Shown piece after piece: positions 16,724 to 23,757 of a stretch of DNA of 23,803 nucleotides. Source of the DNA: RGIG3077 sp964490175. Its GTDB lineage: Bacteria; Bacillota; Clostridia; Oscillospirales; Ruminococcaceae. Within the stretch, counting starts at the first letter, position 1. Every line of letters starts with the position of its first letter. Position numbers and translations under genes: made by a program. The notes beneath the pieces were generated by a model, which saw only the letters and a list, made by a program, of their open reading frames with translations, had not been told where the DNA came from and did not search any database. The stretch is from contig CAZBAI010000024.1 in assembly GCA_964490175.1 (NCBI GenBank), positions 1 through 23,803 on the forward strand, written 5' to 3'.

Positions 16724-16939
16724 ATCATTTTGCATTTGTTTGATGTTTGTTCTGCCTAATATATAATCGGTTGAAACGTTGTAAAAATCGGCAAGTATCA
16801 AAAGATGTTCAATCGGGATTGTCTGAAATCCCCGTTCGTATCTCGAATAAACAGTTTGACTTGTGTTGAGCATTTTTGCGATTTGCGTTTGATTCATATC
16901 CATATCCTCACGCAAATCCCTCAACCTTTGAAAATACAC
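16700..16939 (-). CDS. XRE-family transcriptional repressor
   Basis: A small DNA-binding protein of 79 aa, almost entirely one Cro/CI-type helix-turn-helix domain: LRDLREDMDMNQTQIAKMLN, then TSQTVYSRYERG with the recognition helix, and IPIEHLLILADFYNVSTDYILGRT, the usual end of the domain. The start is GTG at 16939 with GGAG 10 bases upstream; an overlapping ATG is in another frame. It is divergent from the secreted peptidase gene, and two related palindromes (16982-16999, 17037-17054) lie between them, so it probably controls that gene and perhaps itself. Confidence 0.88.
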   Translation of the reverse strand: MYFQRLRDLREDMDMNQTQIAKMLNTSQTVYSRYERGFQTIPIEHLLILADFYNVSTDYILGRTNIKQMQNDKTNGRKC

Positions 16940-16981
16940 AAAAAACCATCTCCGCTATTGTATAATTCGCCGATTTTTCGC

Positions 16982-16999
16982 AAGTACTTATCGGTACTA
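16982..16999. promoter_or_regulatory. Upstream XRE operator candidate (site 1)
   Basis: AAGTACTT-AT-CGGTACTA has the same 8-2-8 layout as site 2 at 17037-17054, with imperfect symmetry. It ends directly before the -35 box at 17000. The two site centres are 55 bp apart, about five helical turns. Confidence 0.55.
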
Positions 17000-17028
17000 T
17001 TGACTTTAACACAAATTGCGGATATAAT
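17000..17028 (+). promoter_or_regulatory. Promoter of the secreted peptidase unit
   Basis: TTGACT (17000-17005), a 17-base spacer, then TATAAT (17023-17028). Transcription should begin near 17035, giving a leader of almost 200 bases before the peptidase ATG at 17231. Confidence 0.85.
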
Positions 17029-17036
17029 GTATGTTA

Positions 17037-17054
17037 TAGTACTTAAAAGTACTA
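17037..17054. promoter_or_regulatory. Downstream XRE operator candidate (site 2)
   Basis: TAGTACTT-AA-AAGTACTA is a perfect 8-2-8 palindrome at the transcription start of the plus-strand promoter. Its position would let a bound repressor block initiation. Confidence 0.65.
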
Positions 17055-17082
17055 AAAATGTTTGGCAAAAACAAAATACACA

Positions 17083-17116
17083 GCATTTTTTCACTGATTT
17101 AAAATGCAGTCGGTGA
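17083..17116 (+). other. Interlocked leader hairpins
   Basis: GCATTTT (17083-17089) pairs with AAAATGC (17101-17107). TCACTGA (17091-17097) pairs with TCGGTGA (17110-17116, one G-U). The pairings interleave, so they either exclude each other or form a strained pseudoknot; the last connecting loop is only two bases. They end 7 bases before the ribosome binding site of the first mini-ORF. Confidence 0.35.
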
Positions 17117-17136
17117 TTAAAAAGGGGGCGTGAACA

Positions 17137-17169
17137 ATGAACAAAGCAAATTGCAAAGGAAAGCCTTAG
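17137..17169 (+). CDS. Leader mini-ORF 1 (10 aa)
   Basis: ATG to TAG encodes MNKANCKGKP. GGGGG lies 8 bases before the ATG. A GTG five bases upstream opens another frame (15 codons), but it sits too close to the G-run. Whether a stable peptide is made cannot be told; a role in leader regulation of the downstream peptidase is inferred from position. Confidence 0.35.
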   Translation: MNKANCKGKP

Positions 17170-17196
17170 TGCGGTAAAGCGATGGAGGTGAAAATT

Positions 17197-17238
17197 TTGA
17201 AAAGTAAAATCAGAAAGAAAGGTGTTTTTTATGTTTAA
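17197..17238 (+). CDS. Leader mini-ORF 2 (13 aa) overlapping the peptidase start
   Basis: A TTG codon with GGAGG 8-9 bases upstream opens a 13-codon frame, MKSKIRKKGVFYV. It stops with TAA at 17236-17238, inside the first codons of the peptidase (ATG 17231). The strong ribosome binding site and the overlap suggest translational coupling. Confidence 0.4.
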   Translation: MKSKIRKKGVFYV

Positions 17239-18160
17239 AAAATCGATTGTTTCCAAAATCACAGCGTTATCTCTTTGTATGTTGACACTTTGCAGTTTTT
17301 CGACAATAACCGCTTCGGCGGCAACGGTAAGCTCGTCTTTGGGTTATGACCAACCTGAAAATTCTGGCGATTATGCTTATTGGAACGGCTCGAAAGTTGT
17401 AAAATCTTCGAGTACGACCAAGGATGAAATCAAGTGGATGCAGGCGGCTCTCAATTATTGCATTGCCAATGAGGGGTTGAGCGCAACTAAGCTGACGGTT
17501 GACGGAAGCTTTGGACCTGCTTCTAAAAATGCAACGATACAATTTCAGAAAGCAGCAGGATTAACTGCCGACGGCAGCTTCGGACCTTCCACTATCAAAA
17601 AGATGAAAGCGGTGTTGGATGATGGCAAGGCTACTTTTAAGACTACGACAAATACCGCAACATCATCTTCAAAAACATTGAATGTTGATATGAGCATTAT
17701 AAAGAAAACCGGATATCAGCCCGAAAGCGGACCTTGCGGTTGCTATGCTCTTGCATATTGCCGTGATATTATTGATGGGAAATATCACAGTTGGACCGAG
17801 TACAGTAATGAGGGATATATAAAATCTAAAGGGAGATACGGATATACAGTTAACTGGTCAAAAGGTTCTTTTACTTCAAAGACAGGTTCAAGTAATGCAA
17901 ATGTATTTAAAGCAATGTATGATAGCATAAATAACGGCAAACCTGTTGTGGTAAGGGTAAAAGGAAACGGCTCGACAGGGCACTATGTTGCTGTTGTGGG
18001 CTATAAAGATGTTACAAATGTAAATTCGTTGAGCGAAAAGAATTTCTTGATTATTGACAGCGCTTCAAAAACAGCGTTTAATCGAGGAATAACATCGATG
18101 ACATCGGGCAGTACCGGATATACATTGCATTCATGCAGACAATACGTAGTTGCAAAATAA
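17231..18160 (+). CDS. Secreted peptidoglycan-binding papain/C39-like cysteine peptidase
   Basis: A 309-aa exported protein. A signal peptide (1-30) ends in a probable TASA-A cleavage site. Residues about 65-130 form a PG_binding_1-type domain with two characteristic repeats, LTVDGSFGPASKNATIQFQ and LTADGSFGPSTIKKM. After a Thr/Ser linker (about 135-150) comes a papain-like domain resembling peptidase family C39: Cys169 in GPCGCYALAY as nucleophile with Gln163 shortly before, His251 in GHYVAVVGY, and Asp276 in LIIDSAS. I chose ATG 17231 with AAAGG 8 bases upstream; a GTG three codons earlier is possible. It could trim cell-wall peptides or other secreted proteins, or attack other cells; no substrate is visible. 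Divergent from an XRE repressor and followed in frame by a membrane protein. Confidence 0.85.
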   Translation: MFKKSIVSKITALSLCMLTLCSFSTITASAATVSSSLGYDQPENSGDYAYWNGSKVVKSSSTTKDEIKWMQAALNYCIANEGLSATKLTVDGSFGPASKNATIQFQKAAGLTADGSFGPSTIKKMKAVLDDGKATFKTTTNTATSSSKTLNVDMSIIKKTGYQPESGPCGCYALAYCRDIIDGKYHSWTEYSNEGYIKSKGRYGYTVNWSKGSFTSKTGSSNANVFKAMYDSINNGKPVVVRVKGNGSTGHYVAVVGYKDVTNVNSLSEKNFLIIDSASKTAFNRGITSMTSGSTGYTLHSCRQYVVAK

Positions 18161-18238
18161 GATGTATTTTCTTGGAAAGCGAGCAGATTCAAAAAGTTAG
18201 ATAAAAGTAACAGGAAAAAGTGGCAAAGGAGCTTCACT

Positions 18239-18580
18239 ACGAAAGAAGAAAACAAGTTTCTGGCATTTTTAGCATCAACAGCAGGAAAGTGGCTGATAAC
18301 AGCGCTTTGTGTTGTTTTGATTTTTGGGATTCTTATTTTTGGTCTTCAATCAAATTCAACGGTAGTTTTAGGCATTACCTTATTTGCTTGTGCTTATTTT
18401 GGGTGGCGAGCTCTCAATTCAATCACACCGGATATATTTTTGTTTATGAGTATCGGTGGTTGGGCAATATATTTTCTGATTAAAGGACTGCTATCGATTA
18501 TTGTGGGAGTGTTTGTCGCTCCGTTTCAAATTGGGATAATGTTATCAGGCTACATAAATGAATGTATAAACACAAAATGA
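18239..18580 (+). CDS. Small membrane protein with an apparent ACG start
   Basis: An open frame encodes 3-4 hydrophobic helices (about residues 18-37, 41-56, 64-82 and 83-105) and ends INECINTK. No ATG, GTG or TTG precedes the first helix in this frame. The best initiation context is AAAGGAG followed 7 bases later by ACG (18239), giving Thr/Met-KEENKFLAFLASTAGKW, 113 aa. ACG is one change from ATG. The frame is also the same as the peptidase and stays open from its TAA (18158-18160), so readthrough could make a membrane-anchored fusion. I do not recognise the family. Its place after a secreted peptidase suggests a partner or immunity protein, which is inference. It could also be a gene damaged at its start codon. 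Confidence 0.55.
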   Translation, partial: TKEENKFLAFLASTAGKWLITALCVVLIFGILIFGLQSNSTVVLGITLFACAYFGWRALNSITPDIFLFMSIGGWAIYFLIKGLLSIIVGVFVAPFQIGIMLSGYINECINTK

Positions 18581-18623
18581 GGAAATTTGGAATGTTAGGT
18601 TTTTAAGAAAACCCAAATTTCCT
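18580..18623. repeat. Inverted repeat after the membrane protein
   Basis: AGGAAATTTGG (18580-18590) and CCAAATTTCCT (18613-18623) form a perfect 11-bp stem starting at the stop codon of the membrane protein, with a 22-base loop. No T-run follows on either strand, so it is more likely an mRNA 3' stabilising hairpin than a terminator. Confidence 0.45.
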
Positions 18624-18697
18624 GTAAAGTCGAATGAAGTCAAAACACGTTTTTAATGTTCCTTGTATTATGCAAAAACGACGGATTTCGAGCATTC

Positions 18698-18752
18698 AAC
18701 AACCGCCCTTGAGGAAATTCTCCCCAAGGGCGGTTGTTTTGCGCTTTTTTGC
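18698..18752 (+). terminator. Terminator of the peptidase/membrane-protein unit
   Basis: A 14-bp perfect stem (18698-18711 against 18725-18738) extends further inward through GGA/TCC and is followed by TTTT and, after GCGC, TTTTTT. It also separates this unit from the convergent lipoprotein gene. On the minus strand the stem is not followed by a T-run. Confidence 0.85.
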
Positions 18753-18771
18753 AGTTGTTTAAATTTTGGCT

Positions 18772-19422
18772 TTACTCAACGCTGTAATTGAGCTGGCCGC
18801 ATGCGGCAATTGCGTTTGAGGGCGTGATATCGACAAATTCGAGCACTTCACTGTCGAATACAATGCCAAATTCAAAGCTTGTGCAAACATTGACGTTTGC
18901 AAGCTTAAATGTAAGGGAAACTTCATCGCCGGCGTTTGCGCCCTTTGTTTCAATGGCGATTGCGGCTTCGTCGGGAATATCGGCATCGGCGTCTGCGCCG
19001 CCTACATCAACACCGCCCGATACAACTTTCGCACCGATGTTTTGGAAAGAATCGTCGGAAAGAACAAGTCCGTCAGCGATTGAAACTTCGCTAAGTCCGT
19101 TTGCGGCGTCAGCGGCGACCTTAAACTTAACGGTAAACAGGTCGGAATCTCCGGGGGCGTCTGCTGTCGATGTCCAAACAACGGTCACGCCTGCGGCGCT
19201 GTTTGCGGTGTTTGAACTGCTGTCGGCGCTTGAAGTGCTGCTGTCAACGGTCGAAGCGCTGCTTTCGCTGTCGCTTTGGCTGCCGCTGTCATTTGCGGAT
19301 ACGGACGATTCGGAAACGGAGGAAGAAGAATCCTCTGTGCTTCTGTCGCCGCACGCAGTCAAAAAGACGGCCGTTGTGCAAACGGAGAGCGAAAGCATGA
19401 GTGTTAAAATACGTTTTTTCAT
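18772..19422 (-). CDS. Lipoprotein with a circularly permuted cohesin-like domain
   Basis: A 216-aa exported lipoprotein. The signal peptide ends in lipobox LTAC with Cys24 lipidated. A flexible Ser/Asp/Thr linker (about 25-76) leads to a beta-rich domain. Residues 79-141 (VTVVWTSTADAP, LFTVKFKVAADA, then VSGGVDVG) resemble the second half of a cohesin. Residues 154-216 (AIAIETKGANAGDEVSLTFK, SFEFGIVFDSEVLEF, NYSVE) resemble the first half. Each half appears once in reversed order, and the ends fall in the loop between them. Cys180 and Cys208 might form a disulfide. AAGGAG lies 9 bases before the ATG. Cohesins bind dockerins in cellulosomes; whether this one does is unknown. The cohesin assignment rests on by-eye comparison. 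Confidence 0.75.
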   Translation of the reverse strand: MKKRILTLMLSLSVCTTAVFLTACGDRSTEDSSSSVSESSVSANDSGSQSDSESSASTVDSSTSSADSSSNTANSAAGVTVVWTSTADAPGDSDLFTVKFKVAADAANGLSEVSIADGLVLSDDSFQNIGAKVVSGGVDVGGADADADIPDEAAIAIETKGANAGDEVSLTFKLANVNVCTSFEFGIVFDSEVLEFVDITPSNAIAACGQLNYSVE

Positions 19423-19451
19423 TTTGTTTTACTCCTTGATTTTTGATAAAT

Positions 19452-19473
19452 AATCGAAAAATGCTTTTCGATT
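19452..19473. repeat. 9-4-9 palindrome in the lipoprotein leader
   Basis: AATCGAAAA (19452-19460) and TTTTCGATT (19465-19473) are perfectly complementary around ATGC. It lies between the promoter and the ribosome binding site, close to the expected mRNA 5' end. It could be an operator or a 5'-end stabilising hairpin. Confidence 0.5.
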
Positions 19474-19484
19474 CGGTCACAACC

Positions 19485-19513
19485 ATTATATAGCAAAAAT
19501 GCGATTGTGTCAA
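19485..19513 (-). promoter_or_regulatory. Promoter of the cohesin-like lipoprotein gene
   Basis: On the minus strand: TTGACA (19513-19508), a 17-base spacer, TATAAT (19490-19485), a perfect consensus sigma-A promoter. Strong constitutive expression is likely unless the palindrome at 19452-19473 is a repressor site. Confidence 0.9.
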
Positions 19514-19645
19514 GCTAAAGGTTAATGAAAAGGTTTTTTGCCAAAAAGCCGCCTGTGTGTATACGGCGCTTTTCGCAAAATGTACAACTTGGCGGCAAAA
19601 TAAATGGCAAAATTGCATTTTTGTCACGAATTATCGCCGAATCTA

Positions 19646-19674
19646 TTGACTTTTAAAGCGACGTGCAGTATAAT
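19646..19674 (+). promoter_or_regulatory. Promoter of rpoB-rpoC
   Basis: TTGACT (19646-19651), a 17-base spacer and TATAAT (19669-19674). Transcription should begin near 19681, leaving a leader of about 175 bases. It shows rpoB has its own transcription start here. Confidence 0.88.
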
Positions 19675-19680
19675 ACTATA

Positions 19681-19854
19681 ATGTATCGTTGTACGGTGAA
19701 TAAATGTTTTAGCACAATAGTATATCACACAAACGTGGCGATGTCAAGTGCTTTTTGATTTTTTTCATCTGCGGCTTTTAAAACATAAAATCAGGCGCAA
19801 ACAACGCATTTTCGTGTGAATTTGCGCTTTATGAACATCGAGGAGGAAAAGCCT
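19681..19854 (+). other. rpoB leader region
   Basis: No supported gene. Near its 3' end GCGCAAA (19795-19801) pairs with TTTGCGC (19821-19827), with extra inner pairing, and is followed by TTT; the rpoB ribosome binding site begins about 14 bases later. It could slow transcription or translation as an attenuator-like hairpin, but no alternative structure was identified. Confidence 0.4.
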
Positions 19855-22800
19855 ATGGTTAATGTTAAAAGCGTAACACTCGGCAAAAACGAACGTAAAT
19901 CGTTCGGAAAAATTTCCGAAGTCCTTGAAATGCCGAATCTTATCGAGGTTCAGAAGAACTCGTATAAATGGTTCGTCGAGGAAGGACTTAAGGAAGTATT
20001 CCGCGATTCTGCCGCCATTACCGACTATAACGGAAATATGGTGCTTAATTTTGTGGATTATCGCATTGATAATACCCCGAAATATTCGGTTGCCGAATGT
20101 AAAGAGCGTGATGTAACTTACGCCGCACCTTTGAGAGTTAAGGTTACACTCTGGAACAAGGAAACGGGCGATGTAAAGGAAAGCGAAGTGTTTATGGGCG
20201 ATTTTCCGCTTATGACCGAAAGCGGAACCTTTGTCATCAACGGCGCCGAGCGTGTTATTGTATCGCAACTGGTGCGTTCTCCCGGCGTATATTATTCCAT
20301 TGAAAAGGACAAGACCGGAAAGGATTTGTTCCATTCCACGGTCATTCCGAACAGGGGCGCATGGCTTGAATATGAGCTTGACTCCAACGATATCGCATAT
20401 GTCAGAATCGACAAAAACCGCAAAATACCGCTGACGACCTTTATCAGGGCTTTGGGCTGCGGAACGGACGAAGAAATTGCGGAGCTTTTCGGTAATGACT
20501 ATCGCCTTAATCAGACCATATTGCAAAAGGACGCAACTAAAAACAATTCCGAGGCGCTTCTTGATGTTTACAAAAAGCTTCGCCCGGGCGAACCTCCCAC
20601 GGTTGAATCCGCCGTTGCGCATATCGACAATTTGTTTTTTGATGCGAGAAGATACGATCTTTCACGCTTTGGCAGATATAAATACAACAAAAAACTCGGC
20701 ATTGCCTCACGTATTGAGGGCAGAATCCTTGCGCAACCGGTTGTGAATGCGCTGACAGGTGAAATTCTTGCCGATGCAGGCGAATTTATTTCGCCGCAAA
20801 AGGCCGCCGAAATCGAGCAGGCGGGTGTTTATGAAGCGTATGTCAACGTTGAAACGAGAGAAACCTACATCAACGCCGCAGGCGAGCTTGCCACCAAGAC
20901 CGAAGAAAAGGTTGTTAAGGTTATCGGCAACGGCATGGTAGATATTTCGGGCTATGTTGATATTGACGCTGCGCAGTACGGCATTAACGAAAAAGTTTCA
21001 TTCAAGGTTTTGCAGGATATTCTCGAAAATTCCGCAGATGCCGAGGAAATCGAAGAAAACATCAAGAGGAGAGCCGACGAGCTTGTTCCCAAGCACATTA
21101 TTCTTGATGATATTTATGCCACAATAAGCTATTTTCTGAATCTCTGCGATGGGGTCGGCACGGTAGACGATATCGACCACCTCGGAAACAGACGTATACG
21201 CTCTGTCGGCGAGCTTTTGCAGAATCAGTTCAGAATCGGCTTTTCGAGAATGGAAAGGGTCATTCGTGAAAGAATGAACATTCAGTCGCAGGAGCTTGAC
21301 ACCATCACTCCTCAGGCCCTTGTAAACATTCGACCGATTACGGCGGTTATAAAAGAATTTTTCGGTTCGTCACCGCTTTCGCAATTCATGGATCAGACCA
21401 ACCCCTTGGCTGAGCTTACTCACAAGCGTCGTCTTTCCGCACTCGGCCCGGGCGGCCTTTCACGTGACCGTGCGGGATTTGAGGTGCGTGACGTTCACTA
21501 CAGCCATTACGGAAGAATGTGCCCTATTGAAACGCCTGAAGGCCCTAATATCGGACTTATTTCATATCTTGCAACGTTTGCGAGAATCAATGAATACGGA
21601 TTTATCGAAGCGCCGTACCGCAGGGTAGACAAAGCAACGGGCAGAGTTACCGACGAGGTTGTGTATATGACAGCCGATGTCGAGGACAAATATATAGTAG
21701 CGCAAGGTAACGAGCCTTTGACGGAGGACGGCAAATTTGCCAGAGCCAAGGTCAATGCACGCCACCTTGACCAATTCCTTGAAATTGAGCCTGAAAAGGT
21801 CGATTTTATGGACGTTTCGCCTAAAATGGTTGTGTCTGTCGCAACAGCTATGATTCCTTTCCTTGAAAATGATGACGCAAACCGTGCGCTTATGGGATCG
21901 AATATGCAGAGACAGGCAGTTCCGCTTCTCAAAACAGAGCGACCCTACGTCGGCACGGGTATGGAATATAAAGCGGCTGTAGACTCGGGCGTGTGCGTTG
22001 TTTCAAAGCACAGCGGTGTTGTTGAAAGCGTTAATGCCGATGAGGTTGTAATCAGAGATGGCAATTACGCTTTGCACAGCTACAAGCTGACAAAATTCAA
22101 AAGAAGTAACCAAGGCACTTGCGTAAACCAAAGACCTATCGTCGAAAAGGGTGAAACCGTTGAGGTAGGTCAGGTGCTTGCCGACGGACCCGCAACATCG
22201 GGCGGTGAAATTTCGCTCGGTAAAAACGCCCTTGTCGGATTTATGACATGGGAGGGCTATAACTACGAGGACGCTGTTTTGCTTAACGAAAAGGTCGTTA
22301 AGGAAGATACTTTTACCTCAATTCACATTGAAGAATATGAAATCGAAGCGAGAGATACAAAGCTCGGCGCAGAGGAGATTACAAGAGATATCCCCAATGT
22401 CGGCGAGGACGCTTTGAAAGATCTTGACGAAAACGGCATAATCAGAATAGGCGCCGAGGTTCGTTCCGGCGATATTCTTGTCGGCAAGGTAACGCCGAAA
22501 GGTGAAACCGAGCTTACAGCCGAAGAAAGGCTTCTCAGAGCTATTTTCGGTGAAAAGGCAAGAGAAGTCAGAGATAATTCGCTTAAAGTGCCGCACGGCG
22601 AATCCGGTGTAATTGTCGATGTAAAAGTGTTTACACGTGAAAACTGCGATGAATTGGGTCCGGGCGTAAATATGCTGGTAAGATGCTATATCGCCCAAAA
22701 ACGTAAAATTTCGGTCGGCGATAAGATGGCAGGCCGCCACGGAAACAAGGGTGTTGTTTCGAGAATACTTCCGCAGGAGGATATGCCTTTCCTTGAGGAC

Positions 22801-23742
22801 GGCACACCGCTTGATATCGTGCTTAACCCCTTGGGCGTACCTTCACGTATGAACATCGGTCAGGTGCTTGAAGTTCACCTCGGTATGGCGGCAAAGGCTC
22901 TCGGTTATCACATCATGACGCCTGTATTCGACGGCGCTCACGAGGGCGATATCAGAGAATGGCTTAAGGCGGCAGGCGAAAAGCTTGAAAACGACAATGA
23001 TCCCGATGCGCTTTTCCATGGCGTTAAGTTTAACGAAACCGGTAAATTTAAGCTTTATGACGGAAGAACGGGCGAACCTTTTGATAATCCCGTAACCGTC
23101 GGATATATGTACTACCTTAAACTGCACCACCTTGTTGATGATAAGATCCACGCACGTTCGGTCGGACCTTATTCATTGGTAACGCAGCAGCCTCTCGGCG
23201 GTAAGGCGCAGTTCGGCGGTCAGCGTTTCGGTGAAATGGAAGTTTGGGCGCTCGAAGCATACGGCGCGGCTCACATTTTGCAAGAAATTCTTACCGTTAA
23301 ATCGGACGACGTCGTAGGACGTGTAAAAACATACGAGTCAATCGTAAAGGGTAATAACATTTCCGAGCCGGGTATTCCCGAAGCGTTTAAGGTACTCTTT
23401 AAAGAGTTGCAATCGCTTGCTCTCGACGTTAAAGTTCTTACCGAATCGAAAGACGAACTTATTATTAAAGACTTCTCCGATGCCGAACTCGATACCGAAG
23501 AAGATACCGTATCGCATCACGAGGATATCGAAGAACTCGACTTTAACTTCGACGACGAAGACGAAGAAGAGGACGACGAGATGGATTCGATTTTCGAAGA
23601 CGATAACGACGAAGACGACTTTACGTCGGCAGACTTGTTCGAAGACGATGATATGGATTCTCTCGACGATTTAGACGACTTGGATGACGATTTTGACGAT
23701 TTAGACGACCTCGACGACGATTTCGGCGAGGATGAAGAATAA
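19855..23742 (+). CDS. rpoB: RNA polymerase beta subunit
   Basis: This is the catalytic beta subunit of RNA polymerase, 1295 aa. ATG 19855 follows GAGGAGG at 9 bases; the frame is open 13 codons further up without a comparable site. Landmarks: SPGVYYS near the N-terminus; the rifampicin pocket SQFMDQTNPLAELTHKRRLS with Gln510, Asp513, His523, Arg526 and Ser528 all in the sensitive form; RDVHYSHYGRMCPIETPEGP; and GDKMAGRHGNKGVVS near 950-966. The C-terminal about 88 residues are an extremely acidic, low-complexity tail, longer than in Bacillus. No rplJ/rplL gene precedes it, contrary to the common order. rpoC follows after 15 bases. Confidence 0.98.
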   Translation: MVNVKSVTLGKNERKSFGKISEVLEMPNLIEVQKNSYKWFVEEGLKEVFRDSAAITDYNGNMVLNFVDYRIDNTPKYSVAECKERDVTYAAPLRVKVTLWNKETGDVKESEVFMGDFPLMTESGTFVINGAERVIVSQLVRSPGVYYSIEKDKTGKDLFHSTVIPNRGAWLEYELDSNDIAYVRIDKNRKIPLTTFIRALGCGTDEEIAELFGNDYRLNQTILQKDATKNNSEALLDVYKKLRPGEPPTVESAVAHIDNLFFDARRYDLSRFGRYKYNKKLGIASRIEGRILAQPVVNALTGEILADAGEFISPQKAAEIEQAGVYEAYVNVETRETYINAAGELATKTEEKVVKVIGNGMVDISGYVDIDAAQYGINEKVSFKVLQDILENSADAEEIEENIKRRADELVPKHIILDDIYATISYFLNLCDGVGTVDDIDHLGNRRIRSVGELLQNQFRIGFSRMERVIRERMNIQSQELDTITPQALVNIRPITAVIKEFFGSSPLSQFMDQTNPLAELTHKRRLSALGPGGLSRDRAGFEVRDVHYSHYGRMCPIETPEGPNIGLISYLATFARINEYGFIEAPYRRVDKATGRVTDEVVYMTADVEDKYIVAQGNEPLTEDGKFARAKVNARHLDQFLEIEPEKVDFMDVSPKMVVSVATAMIPFLENDDANRALMGSNMQRQAVPLLKTERPYVGTGMEYKAAVDSGVCVVSKHSGVVESVNADEVVIRDGNYALHSYKLTKFKRSNQGTCVNQRPIVEKGETVEVGQVLADGPATSGGEISLGKNALVGFMTWEGYNYEDAVLLNEKVVKEDTFTSIHIEEYEIEARDTKLGAEEITRDIPNVGEDALKDLDENGIIRIGAEVRSGDILVGKVTPKGETELTAEERLLRAIFGEKAREVRDNSLKVPHGESGVIVDVKVFTRENCDELGPGVNMLVRCYIAQKRKISVGDKMAGRHGNKGVVSRILPQEDMPFLEDGTPLDIVLNPLGVPSRMNIGQVLEVHLGMAAKALGYHIMTPVFDGAHEGDIREWLKAAGEKLENDNDPDALFHGVKFNETGKFKLYDGRTGEPFDNPVTVGYMYYLKLHHLVDDKIHARSVGPYSLVTQQPLGGKAQFGGQRFGEMEVWALEAYGAAHILQEILTVKSDDVVGRVKTYESIVKGNNISEPGIPEAFKVLFKELQSLALDVKVLTESKDELIIKDFSDAELDTEEDTVSHHEDIEELDFNFDDEDEEEDDEMDSIFEDDNDEDDFTSADLFEDDDMDSLDDLDDLDDDFDDLDDLDDDFGEDEE
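23665..23724 (+). repeat. Tandem 30-bp repeat in the rpoB acidic tail
   Basis: Two adjacent 30-base units (23665-23694 and 23695-23724) encode DDLDDLDDDF twice. They differ at a handful of positions, mostly synonymous. In-frame duplication is the simplest explanation. Confidence 0.8.
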
Positions 23743-23757
23743 TACGGGAGGTAAATT

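Noticed and set aside
18220..18483. Alternative GTG-started frame (87 aa) overlapping the membrane protein
   Set aside because: Its product has no membrane or domain pattern; the hydrophobic protein lies in the other frame. Its AAAGGAG-containing codons look like the ribosome binding site of the ACG-started gene instead.
19765..20622. 285-codon minus-strand open frame over the start of rpoB
   Set aside because: Antisense to conserved RpoB sequence, with low-complexity basic/hydrophobic composition and no plausible initiation site.
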